Shown here: positions 16,247 through 25,800 of the stretch, piece after piece
How the letters are laid out: every line of letters starts with the position of its first letter
Numbering within the stretch: the first letter of the stretch is position 1
Assembly: GCA_015058045.1 (NCBI GenBank)
Contig: SVDC01000029.1
Coordinates: 1 to 45,613, forward strand
Length of the DNA: 45,613 bases
Origin: Cellulosilyticum sp.
GTDB taxonomy: Bacteria; Bacillota; Clostridia; Lachnospirales; Cellulosilyticaceae
Direction: 5' to 3'
Made by a program: the position numbers and the translations under genes
Notes under the pieces: model-generated
Database searches by the model: none
The model's input: the letters and a program-made list of their open reading frames with translations, nothing else
What the model was told of the DNA's origin: nothing

Positions 16247-17329
16247 TTAAGCGATTAAACCTGTACCTTCATTTGCTACTGTGATTTCGCCAGCTTTCAT
16301 TTTTGCATATACTTCATTTACAATTTTCATTGTATCATCTGATAAGTTAGGATTTTCTTCTGGAATACCTACACCATCATTTTTAACATTATAAGTTAAA
16401 GTTTGTCCACCTGGGAACTTACCTTCTGTTGCAAGCTGAATCACATCAAATGTTGCTGTATTAATTTTTTTCATAGCAGATGTTAATACGACTGATTTTT
16501 CACCATAAAGTCCATCTTGATATTGGTCTGAATCTACACCAATTACCCATACGTTATCACCTTTTTGTGCTCTCTCAGAAGCTTCTTTGATGACACCAGA
16601 ACCTACAGCACCAGCTGCACTAAAGATAACATCTACACCTTGGTCATAAAGTTGTGCACTGATTTGTTGACCTGCTGCAATATCAGTAAACGTTCCTTGG
16701 TAAATAAAGTGTGATGCATTCATTGTCACATTTGTGCCATAGTGCTCATTAGCATACTGAATACCTTGTTGATAACCCCAGTTATATCTTTTTACTGCAT
16801 CTGTTTCCATACCACCAATAAATCCAGCTTCACCTTCTTTAAGCTCTACTGCTGCTGCAAGACCTGCTAAAAAACCAGCTTCATGTTCATCAAACATAAC
16901 AGCTACTGTATTTTCTTTCATATCCGCTACATAATCTCCATTATGTGCCACAGAGTCAATTACTAAGAATTTCATATCTGGATATTTAGTTTGTGCTTCA
17001 TGAATAGGTGTTCCAAATTGGAAACCTGCACCTACTACTAAATCAAATCCCGCATCATTAAAGTTTGCAATTTCATTCAGTGCATCTGCATCTGTTTCAC
17101 CAGCTGCTTGTAAATATTTTTTCTCAATTCCAAATGCTTCTTCAGCTTGTGTAATTCCTTCCCAAGCACCTTGATTGAAAGATCTATCATCAATTGAACC
17201 AATGTTCGTTACTAATCCTACTTTTAAATTACTTTCTGCTACATTACTTGAGTCTTCATTTCCGCACCCTACTAAAGCTGTTACTGCTAATACCCCACAT
17301 AAAATACTACTTAATACTCTTTTTTTCAT
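16247..17329 (-). CDS. BMP-family (PnrA-type) nucleoside-binding lipoprotein
   Basis: A surface substrate-binding protein of 360 aa. The lipoprotein signal is MKKRVLSSILCGVLAVTALV followed by GCGNEDSSN, with Cys22 as the lipidated residue. The body begins KVGLVTNIGSIDDRSFNQGA, the BMP/PnrA hallmark, and includes FLAGLAAAVELKEGEAGFIG (glycine motif FIGG) and VIFSAAGAVGSGVIKEA. Family members bind purine or other nucleosides and usually feed an ABC importer (BmpABC/NupNOPQ). No permease or ATPase of that kind is next to it. Here the closest transporter is the ECF system downstream. A good promoter and an operator-like palindrome precede it. Confidence 0.9.
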   Translation of the reverse strand: MKKRVLSSILCGVLAVTALVGCGNEDSSNVAESNLKVGLVTNIGSIDDRSFNQGAWEGITQAEEAFGIEKKYLQAAGETDADALNEIANFNDAGFDLVVGAGFQFGTPIHEAQTKYPDMKFLVIDSVAHNGDYVADMKENTVAVMFDEHEAGFLAGLAAAVELKEGEAGFIGGMETDAVKRYNWGYQQGIQYANEHYGTNVTMNASHFIYQGTFTDIAAGQQISAQLYDQGVDVIFSAAGAVGSGVIKEASERAQKGDNVWVIGVDSDQYQDGLYGEKSVVLTSAMKKINTATFDVIQLATEGKFPGGQTLTYNVKNDGVGIPEENPNLSDDTMKIVNEVYAKMKAGEITVANEGTGLIA

Positions 17330-17369
17330 TTATATGTCCTCATATTCTAGTCTTTTATTCTTGTCTAAT

Positions 17370-17384
17370 GTCAAGTTTCTTGAC
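17370..17384. promoter_or_regulatory. Operator-like palindrome at the BMP transcription start
   Basis: GTCAAG-TTT-CTTGAC, perfect 6-bp arms. It lies at about +1 to +15 relative to the predicted BMP promoter (17391-17419, minus strand), a usual place for a repressor site. The binding protein is unknown. Confidence 0.5.
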
Positions 17385-17390
17385 TTCTCT

Positions 17391-17419
17391 AGTATACTCA
17401 TCATCCGAACATTATGCAA
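17391..17419 (-). promoter_or_regulatory. Promoter of the BMP lipoprotein gene
   Basis: TTGCAT (17414-17419) and TATACT (17391-17396) on the minus strand with a 17-nt spacer. The BMP start codon is 62 nt downstream of the -10. Confidence 0.7.
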
Positions 17420-17635
17420 GTATTTTTTTTAAACGTACGATAGTATTTATTGTTTTTTTCTTCTAACCCCATCATTTCAGCACTTGTTTTACTATTGACA
17501 TTGTAAGCTAGTTAGACATTAAATAATGCTTCTTAAATTTTATTCAACGCTTATAAACTTTTATTTTTAATGGATATATTTTTAGTATTTGGTTCATAAT
17601 GATAATATAGCTTATTAAAATACTAGGAGTTTTTT

Positions 17636-18382
17636 ATGTATAATTCATTAGACTATAAAATAGTAGCGCAAACCTTTCAAGGGCAGCCTACCCTTCAAAC
17701 CTTTGGTTTACAAAGGATACTAGATGTCGAGCTTTGCATGCAACTGGTTCTTTCTCCTGCTCTTACAAGAGGAATAATAGCTCAAGTCGCTGAGTATCTG
17801 CAAAATCTTATAGATGCACCTTCTCTTTTCAATGATTGCTGGATTACCTATACTTTTCAGGAGAATACTACACTTTGTGTCATTCCATTTGTTTTATTAG
17901 AAAGTCCTCATCTATGCCATATTATTGTTCCTGATACAAATGGTCATTATCCTTGGCAAAGTACATGTCAGGCTCTATTTTCTGCACAAGCAGATGATAC
18001 TTTACTTCTTAGTAATATGCTCACCGCTATTAAATCTTGTTTTTTGGAATATCTGATAGTTGATATTGCCTTAGAGGTCTATCCAAAAATCGGCATAACC
18101 ATTGATTTAAACCTCACCAAGCATCCTGAACAGTTGTCTGAGTATCTTGCTGATAAGAATCTAGATTTATTTATTGTCCTCATACTTTGCTTAAATCAGT
18201 CTATGGTGCAAATTAACGAGTTCATTCTTAAAGCTTGTCGTTCCATTCCACTAGTACTTACCAACATGTCTGACCCACTTCTTAAAGCCCGCGAAATCAC
18301 TTCTAATATTTACACATCCTCTATGAAAGAAGACTATATAGGAAAAATTATGGTTGCTTTTTATAAACTTAATAACAGATAA
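17636..18382 (+). CDS. Uncharacterised protein
   Basis: A 248-aa soluble protein that I cannot assign. It starts MYNSLDYKIVAQTFQGQPTL. A hydrophobic, leucine-rich alpha/beta pattern follows, including FLEYLIVDIALEVYPKIGIT and DLFIVLILCLNQSMVQINEF, which look like buried strands rather than membrane helices. It has nine or so scattered cysteines and no recognisable HTH, P-loop or metal motif. The ATG follows AGGAGTTTTTT. It is transcribed away from the BMP gene, with which it shares the intergenic region, and ends inside a strong hairpin shared with btuD. It could be a sensory or regulatory partner; that is only positional inference. Confidence 0.8.
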   Translation: MYNSLDYKIVAQTFQGQPTLQTFGLQRILDVELCMQLVLSPALTRGIIAQVAEYLQNLIDAPSLFNDCWITYTFQENTTLCVIPFVLLESPHLCHIIVPDTNGHYPWQSTCQALFSAQADDTLLLSNMLTAIKSCFLEYLIVDIALEVYPKIGITIDLNLTKHPEQLSEYLADKNLDLFIVLILCLNQSMVQINEFILKACRSIPLVLTNMSDPLLKAREITSNIYTSSMKEDYIGKIMVAFYKLNNR

Positions 18383-18425
18383 AAGCCTTATAGAGCATCA
18401 ATACTCTATAAGGCTTTTATCTGTT
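18374..18425. terminator. Bidirectional terminator shared by the unknown gene and btuD
   Basis: Perfect 22-bp arms (18374-18395, 18404-18425) with an 8-nt loop. The left arm includes the stop codon of the plus-strand gene; on the minus strand it lies 27 nt past the btuD stop. Confidence 0.85.
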
Positions 18426-18451
18426 ATTTCATTTTACTTGCTAACTCTTTT

Positions 18452-19246
18452 CTATGAAGAAATAATAGGAATATAAAATCTTTGCTTTCTATGATCCGCT
18501 TCATAAATTTCAAAATCTATGCCATAAACTGCTTTTAAATGGGATTTGGTTAATACTTCTTCTACCATTCCACTAGCAAAAATACTGCCCTCTTTCATAA
18601 GTATCATATTTTTACAATAAGCCGCACTTAAATTTAAATCATGTAAAATGGCAATAATGGTCTTCCCCTTTTTTTCATTAAGATATTTTAGATTTTCCAT
18701 CAGTTCTATTTGATAACGAATATCTAAATGTGAAATAGGCTCATCTAAAATAAGATACTTTGTATCCTGAGCAATAGCTCTTGCCACTAGCACTCTTTGT
18801 GCTTCTCCTCCACTTAAATAGGAAAATGGACGTTCCTTAAGTTCTTTACAGTTTGTAATCTCCATAGCCTGCTCAATCTTTTCATCATCTTCTTTGGATA
18901 AAGCTTGAAAACGCTTTTGATAAGGGTTTCTGCCCATGGCAATCATATCATAAACTGTAAAATCAGCTTCTATATTCACATTTTGTGGAACAAAAGAAAT
19001 ATAGGTAGCAAGCTGCTTTCTTGAATAATGCTCCAACGGTTTACCTTCTAAATAAATTTCCCCCTCTTTTGCTTCTAAAAATCTTAAAAGATGGCGGATA
19101 AAAGACGTTTTTCCTGAACCATTTGGCCCCATAATGCCATAAAATCCGCCTTGTACAAAATGGGTAGATAGCTGATTTAAGATGGCTTTTTGCTTTAAAT
19201 CAGGCTGCCATTTTAACTGGTCTACTGTTATTGCTGTTTCTTTCAT
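18452..19246 (-). CDS. btuD: Corrinoid ABC importer ATPase
   Basis: The ATPase of a FecCD-type importer (264 aa). Walker A GPNGSGKTSFIRHLLRFL, Q-loop SFVPQNVNIEADFTVYDMIA, signature FSYLSGGEAQRVLVARAIAQ and Walker B YLILDEPISHLDIRYQIEL are complete, with the H-loop in AILHDLNLSAAYC. The reading frame opens earlier (19315), but AGGAAA overlapping the btuC stop lies just before the ATG at 19246, so that start is chosen. It is the third gene of btuF-btuC-btuD. The riboswitch ahead of the operon identifies the substrate as B12 or cobinamide; the ATPase alone could also fit haem or siderophore uptake. Confidence 0.9.
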   Translation of the reverse strand: MKETAITVDQLKWQPDLKQKAILNQLSTHFVQGGFYGIMGPNGSGKTSFIRHLLRFLEAKEGEIYLEGKPLEHYSRKQLATYISFVPQNVNIEADFTVYDMIAMGRNPYQKRFQALSKEDDEKIEQAMEITNCKELKERPFSYLSGGEAQRVLVARAIAQDTKYLILDEPISHLDIRYQIELMENLKYLNEKKGKTIIAILHDLNLSAAYCKNMILMKEGSIFASGMVEEVLTKSHLKAVYGIDFEIYEADHRKQRFYIPIISS

Positions 19247-19256
19247 GATCGTTTCC

Positions 19257-20306
19257 TCATACTTTCCCGTTTTTGGACTGACGATAAAGTAAGTAAATAA
19301 AATACGGTGCACCAAATACTGCTGTAATCACACCTACTGGAATTTCTGTTGGCTGAGCAATGGTTCTAGACAGTGTATCACAAATCACCATAAAAGTTGC
19401 ACCACCTAATACTGAAAAAGGTAATAATAGTCTATGGTCTGATCCAATACATAGTCTCATACACTGAGGTACAATAAGTCCTACAAATCCAATGGCACCA
19501 CTTACAGAAACACTTGCTGCAACTAACAAAGAACCTATTAGCATTAAAATCTTCTTTACTTTTACCGTATCCACACCCAAACTAGCTGCCACTTCATCTC
19601 CCGTTAAAAGGATATTTAAATCCTTTCCAAATAAGCTGATTATTACGATTCCTGTCCATGTTATAATCGCCAAAAATCCTACTTTATCCCAGTTGGCTGC
19701 ACTAAAACTACCTAATGTCCATAAATATACTTTTTCTAACTGCTCTCTATTATAAATCATAAATAATGAAATCAGGGAACTTAAAAGGGTACTGACTGCT
19801 GTTCCTACTAATAGTAGATTAGCAACTACCATACGAGAACCTAAAGTACCTACTCGGTATACTAAAACTACAGTTAATAGAGCTCCTATAAATGCAAGAA
19901 TACTAGTAGCCCCTAGACCTAAGAAATTTAAAGTAATCCCTGATAAAATCCCTAAGGTTGCACCTAGTGAAGCCCCTGAAGAAACACCTAATATAGAAGG
20001 ATCTGCTAAAGGATTTCTAAAAACAGCCTGAAATGTACATCCTACTATTGCTAGATTACTCCCCACAAGTGCAGCTTGTAATATTCTTGGCATACGAACA
20101 CGCCATACAATGACTTCATAAGTTGATTTAAGATGATCAACTTCTACAAGTTGACCTATAATTGGTATTTTTGATACTAATAGTTTTAAACTATCTAAAA
20201 CTGTAATATCTGCAGAGCCCACTGAAACCGAAACAACAATACTTAAGAGTAAAAGCAGCATCAATCCAATGAGTGCCATCTTAGCCTTCCTTTTCTGATT
20301 TATCAT
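19257..20306 (-). CDS. btuC: Corrinoid ABC importer permease (FecCD family)
   Basis: A polytopic permease of 349 aa with about ten hydrophobic helices. Family blocks are WRVRMPRILQAALVGSNLAI, FRNPLADPSILGVSSGASLG (the PLA-P-xxLG-SxGA block of BtuC/FecCD), and AIGFVGLIVPQCMRLCIGSD (coupling region FVGLIVP). The ending PTEIPVGVITAVFGAPYFIY is also standard. It sits 12 nt past btuF and its TGA lies in the ribosome site of btuD, so the three genes are tightly coupled. Substrate assignment comes from the B12 riboswitch. Confidence 0.92.
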   Translation of the reverse strand: MINQKRKAKMALIGLMLLLLLSIVVSVSVGSADITVLDSLKLLVSKIPIIGQLVEVDHLKSTYEVIVWRVRMPRILQAALVGSNLAIVGCTFQAVFRNPLADPSILGVSSGASLGATLGILSGITLNFLGLGATSILAFIGALLTVVLVYRVGTLGSRMVVANLLLVGTAVSTLLSSLISLFMIYNREQLEKVYLWTLGSFSAANWDKVGFLAIITWTGIVIISLFGKDLNILLTGDEVAASLGVDTVKVKKILMLIGSLLVAASVSVSGAIGFVGLIVPQCMRLCIGSDHRLLLPFSVLGGATFMVICDTLSRTIAQPTEIPVGVITAVFGAPYFIYLLYRQSKNGKV

Positions 20307-20318
20307 AGTCTACTCCTT

Positions 20319-21275
20319 TTATGACTGAAAAGCTTCTGGATGGAATATTTTAGCTAGTTCTAAAATTCCTTCTGCATTACGGTTACTTTGACGATCTATT
20401 AAATTATTATCTATCTCGTAAACATGTCCCTCTTTTACAGCAGTGAGTTCATTATATCCTGCTGCGGACATAAATCCTTCTTTATCACCATTTCTTATAA
20501 CAATGATATCTGGATCTGCTGCTAATAATGCTTCTAGTGAGTAAGACCAACTCTCTGATGCTGGCACAATGTCCTTACCACCTGCGAGTTCAATCATTTC
20601 TCCAATAGATGTATTTTCTGGAGCAGAAAAATCTCCATATTCTCCATAGCCCACTACATAATAAACAGTTGGCTTCTCTAAAGAGGCAACCTTTGTTTGA
20701 ACTTCCTCAATAGTTGTTTTCATTTCCTGCACTACTTTTTCCGCTTCTTGTTGCTTATTTAATATCATTCCTAATGTATCTAGCATGGTATACACGCCTT
20801 CTACTTTATCTACTTCATACAATCCAATAATAGGAATACCTGCTTCTTCTAATTTTTCACTTTCTTCTCCATAAACATGGGTAGAAGTAATGACTAAATC
20901 CGGTTCTAAGCTGATAATTTTCTCAATATCCACTGGGGTAATAGGACCAACTGATTCAATTTCTCTTACCTGCTCTGGATAATCACAATAATCTGTTCTT
21001 CCTACTAATTTTTCTTCTCCTCCTATTGCATAAATCATTTCTGTTACGCTAGGTGCTATAGAAACAATACGCATAGGTTCTTTCTGCAGAGTCACTTCTT
21101 TACCAAAAGAGTCTGTAATCGTTAAAGGGTATCCCTCTACTCCATCCAAACGCTCCTCTGTTTGTTGGGTTTGATGATTAGCAGTAGGGTCATTATTTCC
21201 ACACCCTGTTAGTACACTCATCATCAACACCATACACATAAGTAATACACTTACATTTTTCAATACTTTTCTCAT
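20319..21275 (-). CDS. btuF: Corrinoid-binding lipoprotein
   Basis: The extracellular binding protein of the importer (318 aa). The lipoprotein signal is MRKVLKNVSVLLMCMVLMMS followed by VLTGCGNN, with Cys22 expected to carry lipid. The mature part has EPMRIVSIAPSVTEMIYAIG and DYPEQVREIESVGPITPVDI, the usual PeriBP_2/BtuF N-lobe features, a long helix linking the lobes (QQEAEKVVQEMKTTIEEVQT), and LEALLAADPDIIVIRNGD in the second lobe. The frame opens at 21305, but AAGGAG lies 5 nt before the ATG at 21275. It is the first gene after the second B12 riboswitch. Confidence 0.92.
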   Translation of the reverse strand: MRKVLKNVSVLLMCMVLMMSVLTGCGNNDPTANHQTQQTEERLDGVEGYPLTITDSFGKEVTLQKEPMRIVSIAPSVTEMIYAIGGEEKLVGRTDYCDYPEQVREIESVGPITPVDIEKIISLEPDLVITSTHVYGEESEKLEEAGIPIIGLYEVDKVEGVYTMLDTLGMILNKQQEAEKVVQEMKTTIEEVQTKVASLEKPTVYYVVGYGEYGDFSAPENTSIGEMIELAGGKDIVPASESWSYSLEALLAADPDIIVIRNGDKEGFMSAAGYNELTAVKEGHVYEIDNNLIDRQSNRNAEGILELAKIFHPEAFQS

Positions 21276-21330
21276 TTTAGCTCCTTCTTGTTTTCTCCCT
21301 CCCAAAGAAGAACACGATTTAGTTATTTAT

Positions 21331-21475
21331 GGCAGGTCTCCTGACTTATGCTTCTCTTTACTTACCTATCCTTCTCGAGCAAATCACTCAATGGATTTTA
21401 TAAGGCTTTCATCTGCTTTCACAGTAGTGGGGGCTGTTGTAGATTTTCACTACATTCCCTTTTAATACCTAGGAT
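21331..21475 (-). ncRNA. Cobalamin riboswitch upstream of btuFCD
   Basis: The minus strand ends in GTCAGGAGACCTGCC (21331-21345), with the five-prime core AAAGGGAATGTAGTGAAAAT and AACAGCCCCCACTACTGTGA, all typical of the B12 riboswitch. The usual central stem (TCCATTGAGTGATTTG) is also there. Unlike the first switch I see no T-tailed hairpin between it and the start codon; GGGAGGG at about 21297-21303 and the ribosome site AAGGAG lie close downstream, so control may act on translation. The 5' edge is approximate. Confidence 0.92.
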
Positions 21476-21508
21476 ATTCCATAGCTATACCATAAATATA
21501 TCCCGATT

Positions 21509-21537
21509 ATTATAGCGATATTTATGATATCTTTCAA
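21509..21537 (-). promoter_or_regulatory. Promoter of btuFCD
   Basis: Minus strand TTGAAA (21532-21537), 17 nt, TATAAT (21509-21514): near-consensus. Transcription would start around 21500, just before the riboswitch. Confidence 0.8.
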
Positions 21538-21604
21538 GTTTTCTCTCCAATCAAATTCATCACAAATATACTTTCCCAAAGTCTTTGTATAGATGATACA
21601 TATG

Positions 21605-21645
21605 ATAAAAGAGTGATACACGAGGTCCGTATATCACCCTTTTAT
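21605..21645 (-). terminator. Terminator of the surface operon
   Basis: 18-bp arms (21605-21622, 21628-21645), with a few mismatches, around GACCT, with a T-run in the 3' arm (CTCTTTTAT). It lies 10 nt past the SLH gene stop. Confidence 0.75.
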
Positions 21646-21654
21646 ACATTTATA

Positions 21655-22836
21655 CTATTTTTTCAAAGTTAATAATCGCTCTAATATCACAGCAACTTGT
21701 GCGCGAATCGTAGATTGTTGTGGTCCAAAACTTCCATCTGGTCTCCCAATAATAATGCCTATTTTAGTCAGTTTCATAACTGCTTCTTTAGCGTAACTAC
21801 TAATTTGATTATTGTCTGTAAACTGAATACCTGTTGGGTTCGATTCACTAAAGTTTAATTTTAAAACTTCAATGGTACGATAAATCATCGTACAAATATC
21901 TTCATTTGTAATGAGATCATTTACACCAAATGTACCATCTAAACGCCCATTTACAATTCCTTTTTCATAAAGTGCTAGTACACTTTCTGTATACCATTTA
22001 CCATGTTCTACATCTTTAAATGGATTAGTCACTATGGTTTGTTGCAAATTAAATGCTCTAGCCAAAAGTGTTGCAAATTCACCACGTGTAATTTTCACAC
22101 TTGGTCTAAAACTTCCATCTACATAGCCTTTAATCACACCTTGCTTTGCCATATTGTTAATGGCTTCTGATGCCCAATGTCCTTTTATATCCGAAAAGTC
22201 TACATTTCCAGGTGTATTATCTGGTGCTTGCGTGCCACCTTGTCCACCATTATGATCCGGTGTTTGTGTGCCACCCTGTCCACCATTACTATCTGGTGCT
22301 TGTGTGCCACCCTGACTTCCATTATTACCTTCATCAGATGAATGATCTAATTTTGTATAAATCATCTTTACAGTATCATATTGTTGGACATTATAGCCCT
22401 TTTTTATGAATTTAACAGAAACATCATCTGCCTTAAACTCTAGATTTCCATTAGTTTTTAAAGTTAGGGTACTTAATAATACTTCACCATTTACCATATT
22501 AAATGGCATGTTTTGATCATTAGACACTAAATAATAGGTAAACTGGCCTTGTGTTCCTTGTAATGTTTTAAGCTGATAAGTTCCTAAAGCACCTTCTACT
22601 TTATGGTCTATACTGATAACTTCTTCTAAAGCATCTGCATGAACACTTACTTCTAGAGCCACTACCTCACTACTCATGTTTTGTATCCCTAGCTCTACGG
22701 TAACCTGATTAGATGAAACCTGTTTTTCTTCAATAGTTAGCACCGGCTCTAGTGCATTTGCATAAAGCAAATGTGAGCTCATAAAAAGGCTCATTAGTAG
22801 GGCACCTTTTAAGCATCTATTTAATAATTTTTTCAT
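21655..22836 (-). CDS. SLH-anchored surface protein with cohesin-like N-terminal domain
   Basis: A 393-aa exported protein. Signal peptide 1-28 (MKKLLNRCLKGALLMSLFMS, cleaved near ANA-LE). Residues 30-160 form an all-beta domain: VTVELGIQNMSSEVVALEVS, then FNMVNGEVLLSTLTLKTNG. Its strand pattern, and the statement of improving a hydrophobic 'GxV-L-T-L-T-x-K' strand near the end, resemble type I cohesins; the match is structural guesswork. A linker with three GGQGGTQxPD-like repeats (175-206) follows, then three SLH domains (about 213-262, 272-325, 338-390), for example GHWASEAINNMAKQGVIKGY and ITRGEFATLLARAF. It lies 40 nt downstream of the dockerin-protease gene in one operon, which makes a dockerin partner plausible. 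Confidence 0.85.
   Translation of the reverse strand: MKKLLNRCLKGALLMSLFMSSHLLYANALEPVLTIEEKQVSSNQVTVELGIQNMSSEVVALEVSVHADALEEVISIDHKVEGALGTYQLKTLQGTQGQFTYYLVSNDQNMPFNMVNGEVLLSTLTLKTNGNLEFKADDVSVKFIKKGYNVQQYDTVKMIYTKLDHSSDEGNNGSQGGTQAPDSNGGQGGTQTPDHNGGQGGTQAPDNTPGNVDFSDIKGHWASEAINNMAKQGVIKGYVDGSFRPSVKITRGEFATLLARAFNLQQTIVTNPFKDVEHGKWYTESVLALYEKGIVNGRLDGTFGVNDLITNEDICTMIYRTIEVLKLNFSESNPTGIQFTDNNQISSYAKEAVMKLTKIGIIIGRPDGSFGPQQSTIRAQVAVILERLLTLKK
22219..22314 (-). repeat. Three tandem repeats coding for a Gly/Gln/Thr/Pro linker
   Basis: Roughly 30-nt units coding for NGGQGGTQ(A/T)PD variants between the N-terminal domain and the SLH region of the preceding gene entry. Typical of flexible linkers in cell-surface proteins; the repeats may vary in number between strains. 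Confidence 0.75.
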
Positions 22837-22876
22837 TTTAAATCTCCGTCTGTCTTTATCTTGTGTTTGTCAAAAA

Positions 22877-25800
22877 CTATTCTAGTTCAATTGTTGGCAA
22901 ATCACTTTCTGATGGCACAATAAGCCATTTTGTATCACTTACAAGTCTTCCACCTTGTACTGAATCTACTGCATCCGTTCTAAACATATTGGCTTTAATT
23001 TGAGATGGTAGTGTTTGTGATTTAGGCACAAAAAGCCAAATACCATTTCCAACTTTTGAGACCTCTTGATCTTCTGGAACTTCTGCAAACATATAAAGCT
23101 CACCTTCGATAGCTTCAATTGTTTCTTCGTTGGTATAATTTGGTCTTTCTAATTGATCATAATCTTTTTCATTAACATATTGTGCTGATAGTACAATTTT
23201 ACTATAAAGCGGATGTCCACGATATGTTCCCATAACAACAAGGGTATCTTTTGGAATGACACCTTGACCAAAATCATAGTCCGCACTTAAGTATCCTATG
23301 GCATTTTCTGTGAAGTAAACACCATCTCCTGGATAAGATAGAATCTCGATTTGTTCATCTGATAAATGTGCTATTCCCTCACCTGTTATACGGATATATT
23401 GTGCGTCATAAGTCCAAATACGATCATCTTCTTCATTAACACCTGGTTTGTTAAAGTAAACCAATGTACTACCTTCTCTTAACTTACTTTGTTTTGCAAC
23501 AGTCCACTTTTCACCATCTTGGCTCACTTCTACAGTATAATCTGTTCCTACTGCTTCTGTTACATCTGTCAATTTAATCCCCACCACTTCTGGTGTATTT
23601 GGTAATGTGACTTGTATACTAGAATCTTCTTTTCGTTCTATCTCATATTCTGATTTTGAAATCGTACCTTCTGAAGCAATATAAACTTCATTTGAAGTTG
23701 CTTTTTCTGTAGTATTTAATAATTTATCATAAGCTACTACGCTATAAGTATAGCTTACATTATTAGCACTCACTTTATCTGTGTAAGTTGATTCTGTTGT
23801 AAATGCAATGCGTTTATTACCTCGATAAATTTCATAACCTAAAAGTGCCTCTTCATCCATATCACTTGTTAAGTTTAATGTCACTACTTGTTCCTGAGCT
23901 TCAGTGCTTTCAGCATCTAGTTGACCTACAGTAGCCGTAATGCTTGCTGTATCCCCTTTAGACATACCTGTACCATCATTTAAACGATAACGCATCGCTT
24001 CATCATTTAAATAGTAAAGTGCACGTGTTTCAGGCTCATACTGACTTGTATAGTTATAAGTTTCCTCAGAAATGTGCATCCCCCATCTCTCAAAGAATGG
24101 TGTTAAATCTTTTTCTACAGTATCACTTGCTAAACGAATAAAGTAATTAATAGCGTCTAATCCTTCTAATTCTGCTTCTCTTGATAAGCGGTGAAGCGTT
24201 GGATAGAAATCTTCTGCACCAATACCACTACCTTCATCATAAGCTAAATGCAATTGCCAGAACATTCCCAAGTTAACGAATACATCACTTGCAAGCCCTG
24301 TATTTTGAGAAATAACTTTATCATAGATTCTGCTATATACCTCTGAGGTTTCAAGTCTAGATTTGCCACCATTAATAGTTTGTGCAAACAGAGAGAAAAT
24401 GTTATTAGTGGTTTCACTTACTATAAAGTTTTCATCATTAATAATATGACCAATCTCATGGTTGATTCCCCATCCGAAGTACCCTGATTCTAGGCTGCGA
24501 TTTCCTTGTACTAAAGCTGCACCTGAATCATATTGAATACCAATATGATCACCTGCTGCATACATGAAAACGCCATTATTCATTGGCATATAACGAATAT
24601 TAATACGGGATGTTGGATAACGATGTTTTGCTTCCTCTGCATCTTCTGTTAAACCTAATACACTATAATGTAGCTTGATATTAGCATCCCATGTCATTAA
24701 GCTTTCATATAAGCGCTCTACTTGAGCTGATAAATCCTCTTCAATACCTTGTATTAATCCACTATAGACCTCTTCTGCTGGTAGTGAAAGAAGTACTTTA
24801 TCTGTTCCAATTTCAGTAGCATTGGCTGGATTCTTGGCTTTATTGGATAAGTTTAAGCTTTCCATATAAACTGTAAGCTCCTCAATATAGCTTTGAATCG
24901 CTTCTCTAACAACTGATTCATCTTCTAAATCAGCCAATTCTAAAGTTGGAATCGAATGAGCATTGACAATACGTACAGTTGTTGTTTCTTGCACCTCACC
25001 TGAATAAGTTAAATACAATGCACCACCTTTTTCCACATTATAACGTGTCAGTTGTGGTACTTGAATGACATTACGTCCTGGCTCTAGAGCAATAGACTGT
25101 GACCATGTGTCATTACCATGATATTGTGTTGCAACAAGTTCTGGCATATTGCCACCTTCTGGTGCATCTACATACACAATGATTTCATCACCTGCATAAC
25201 CCATTACACCTGTTGCTTGAAGACCACTTAATCCATCTACTGCAAAGTTTTGCACATTCGCTGTACCAGTTTGTCTCGTTTGTACTACTTCAATGATTTC
25301 ACCTAAGTTATCTGGCGTATCTCCATTTAAAATAGCTTTAGCGGCAAGTAACTCTTCTTTTAAAATACTTTTATCTACCCATAATACAGCACCTTCTAGT
25401 GTATCTAATTCTTCGATTAAAGCATTAATTTGTTCAATGTCAATGCCATCTTTTACCTTAGTATAAGTCCCATCTGCAAAAACATCATCAATGCGTTCAA
25501 TTAAATCTTGGTGGGTATAGAACATAACATCTGAAATAGTCATTGCACCAGCGCCATCCCACTCATATAAATACACTTCCATTTTTGCCACTTGTGTTTT
25601 CTCAAATGGTAAAATCATTAAACCATTAGTTCCAATATTAGGGATTTTTTCTCTCGATACTAGTGTTTTAGGTTCACTCTCTAATGTTTCCCATACTTTA
25701 ATCGTATATAGATATGGATATTCCCAATATTTACGATTTCCCTCATATCGATCTAAGTCACTATCTAACCTTGGTGTAAAAGCTACATAATCCATTTCAT

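Larger units (their letters stand above)
17330..17635. other. Divergent intergenic region, BMP gene / unknown gene
   Basis: About 306 nt of AT-rich sequence. It holds the BMP promoter and palindrome (annotated) and must hold the promoter for the plus-strand unknown gene, where I can only see AT-rich -10-like blocks around 17600-17615 and AGGAG at 17625-17629. No coding sequence is seen. Confidence 0.55.
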
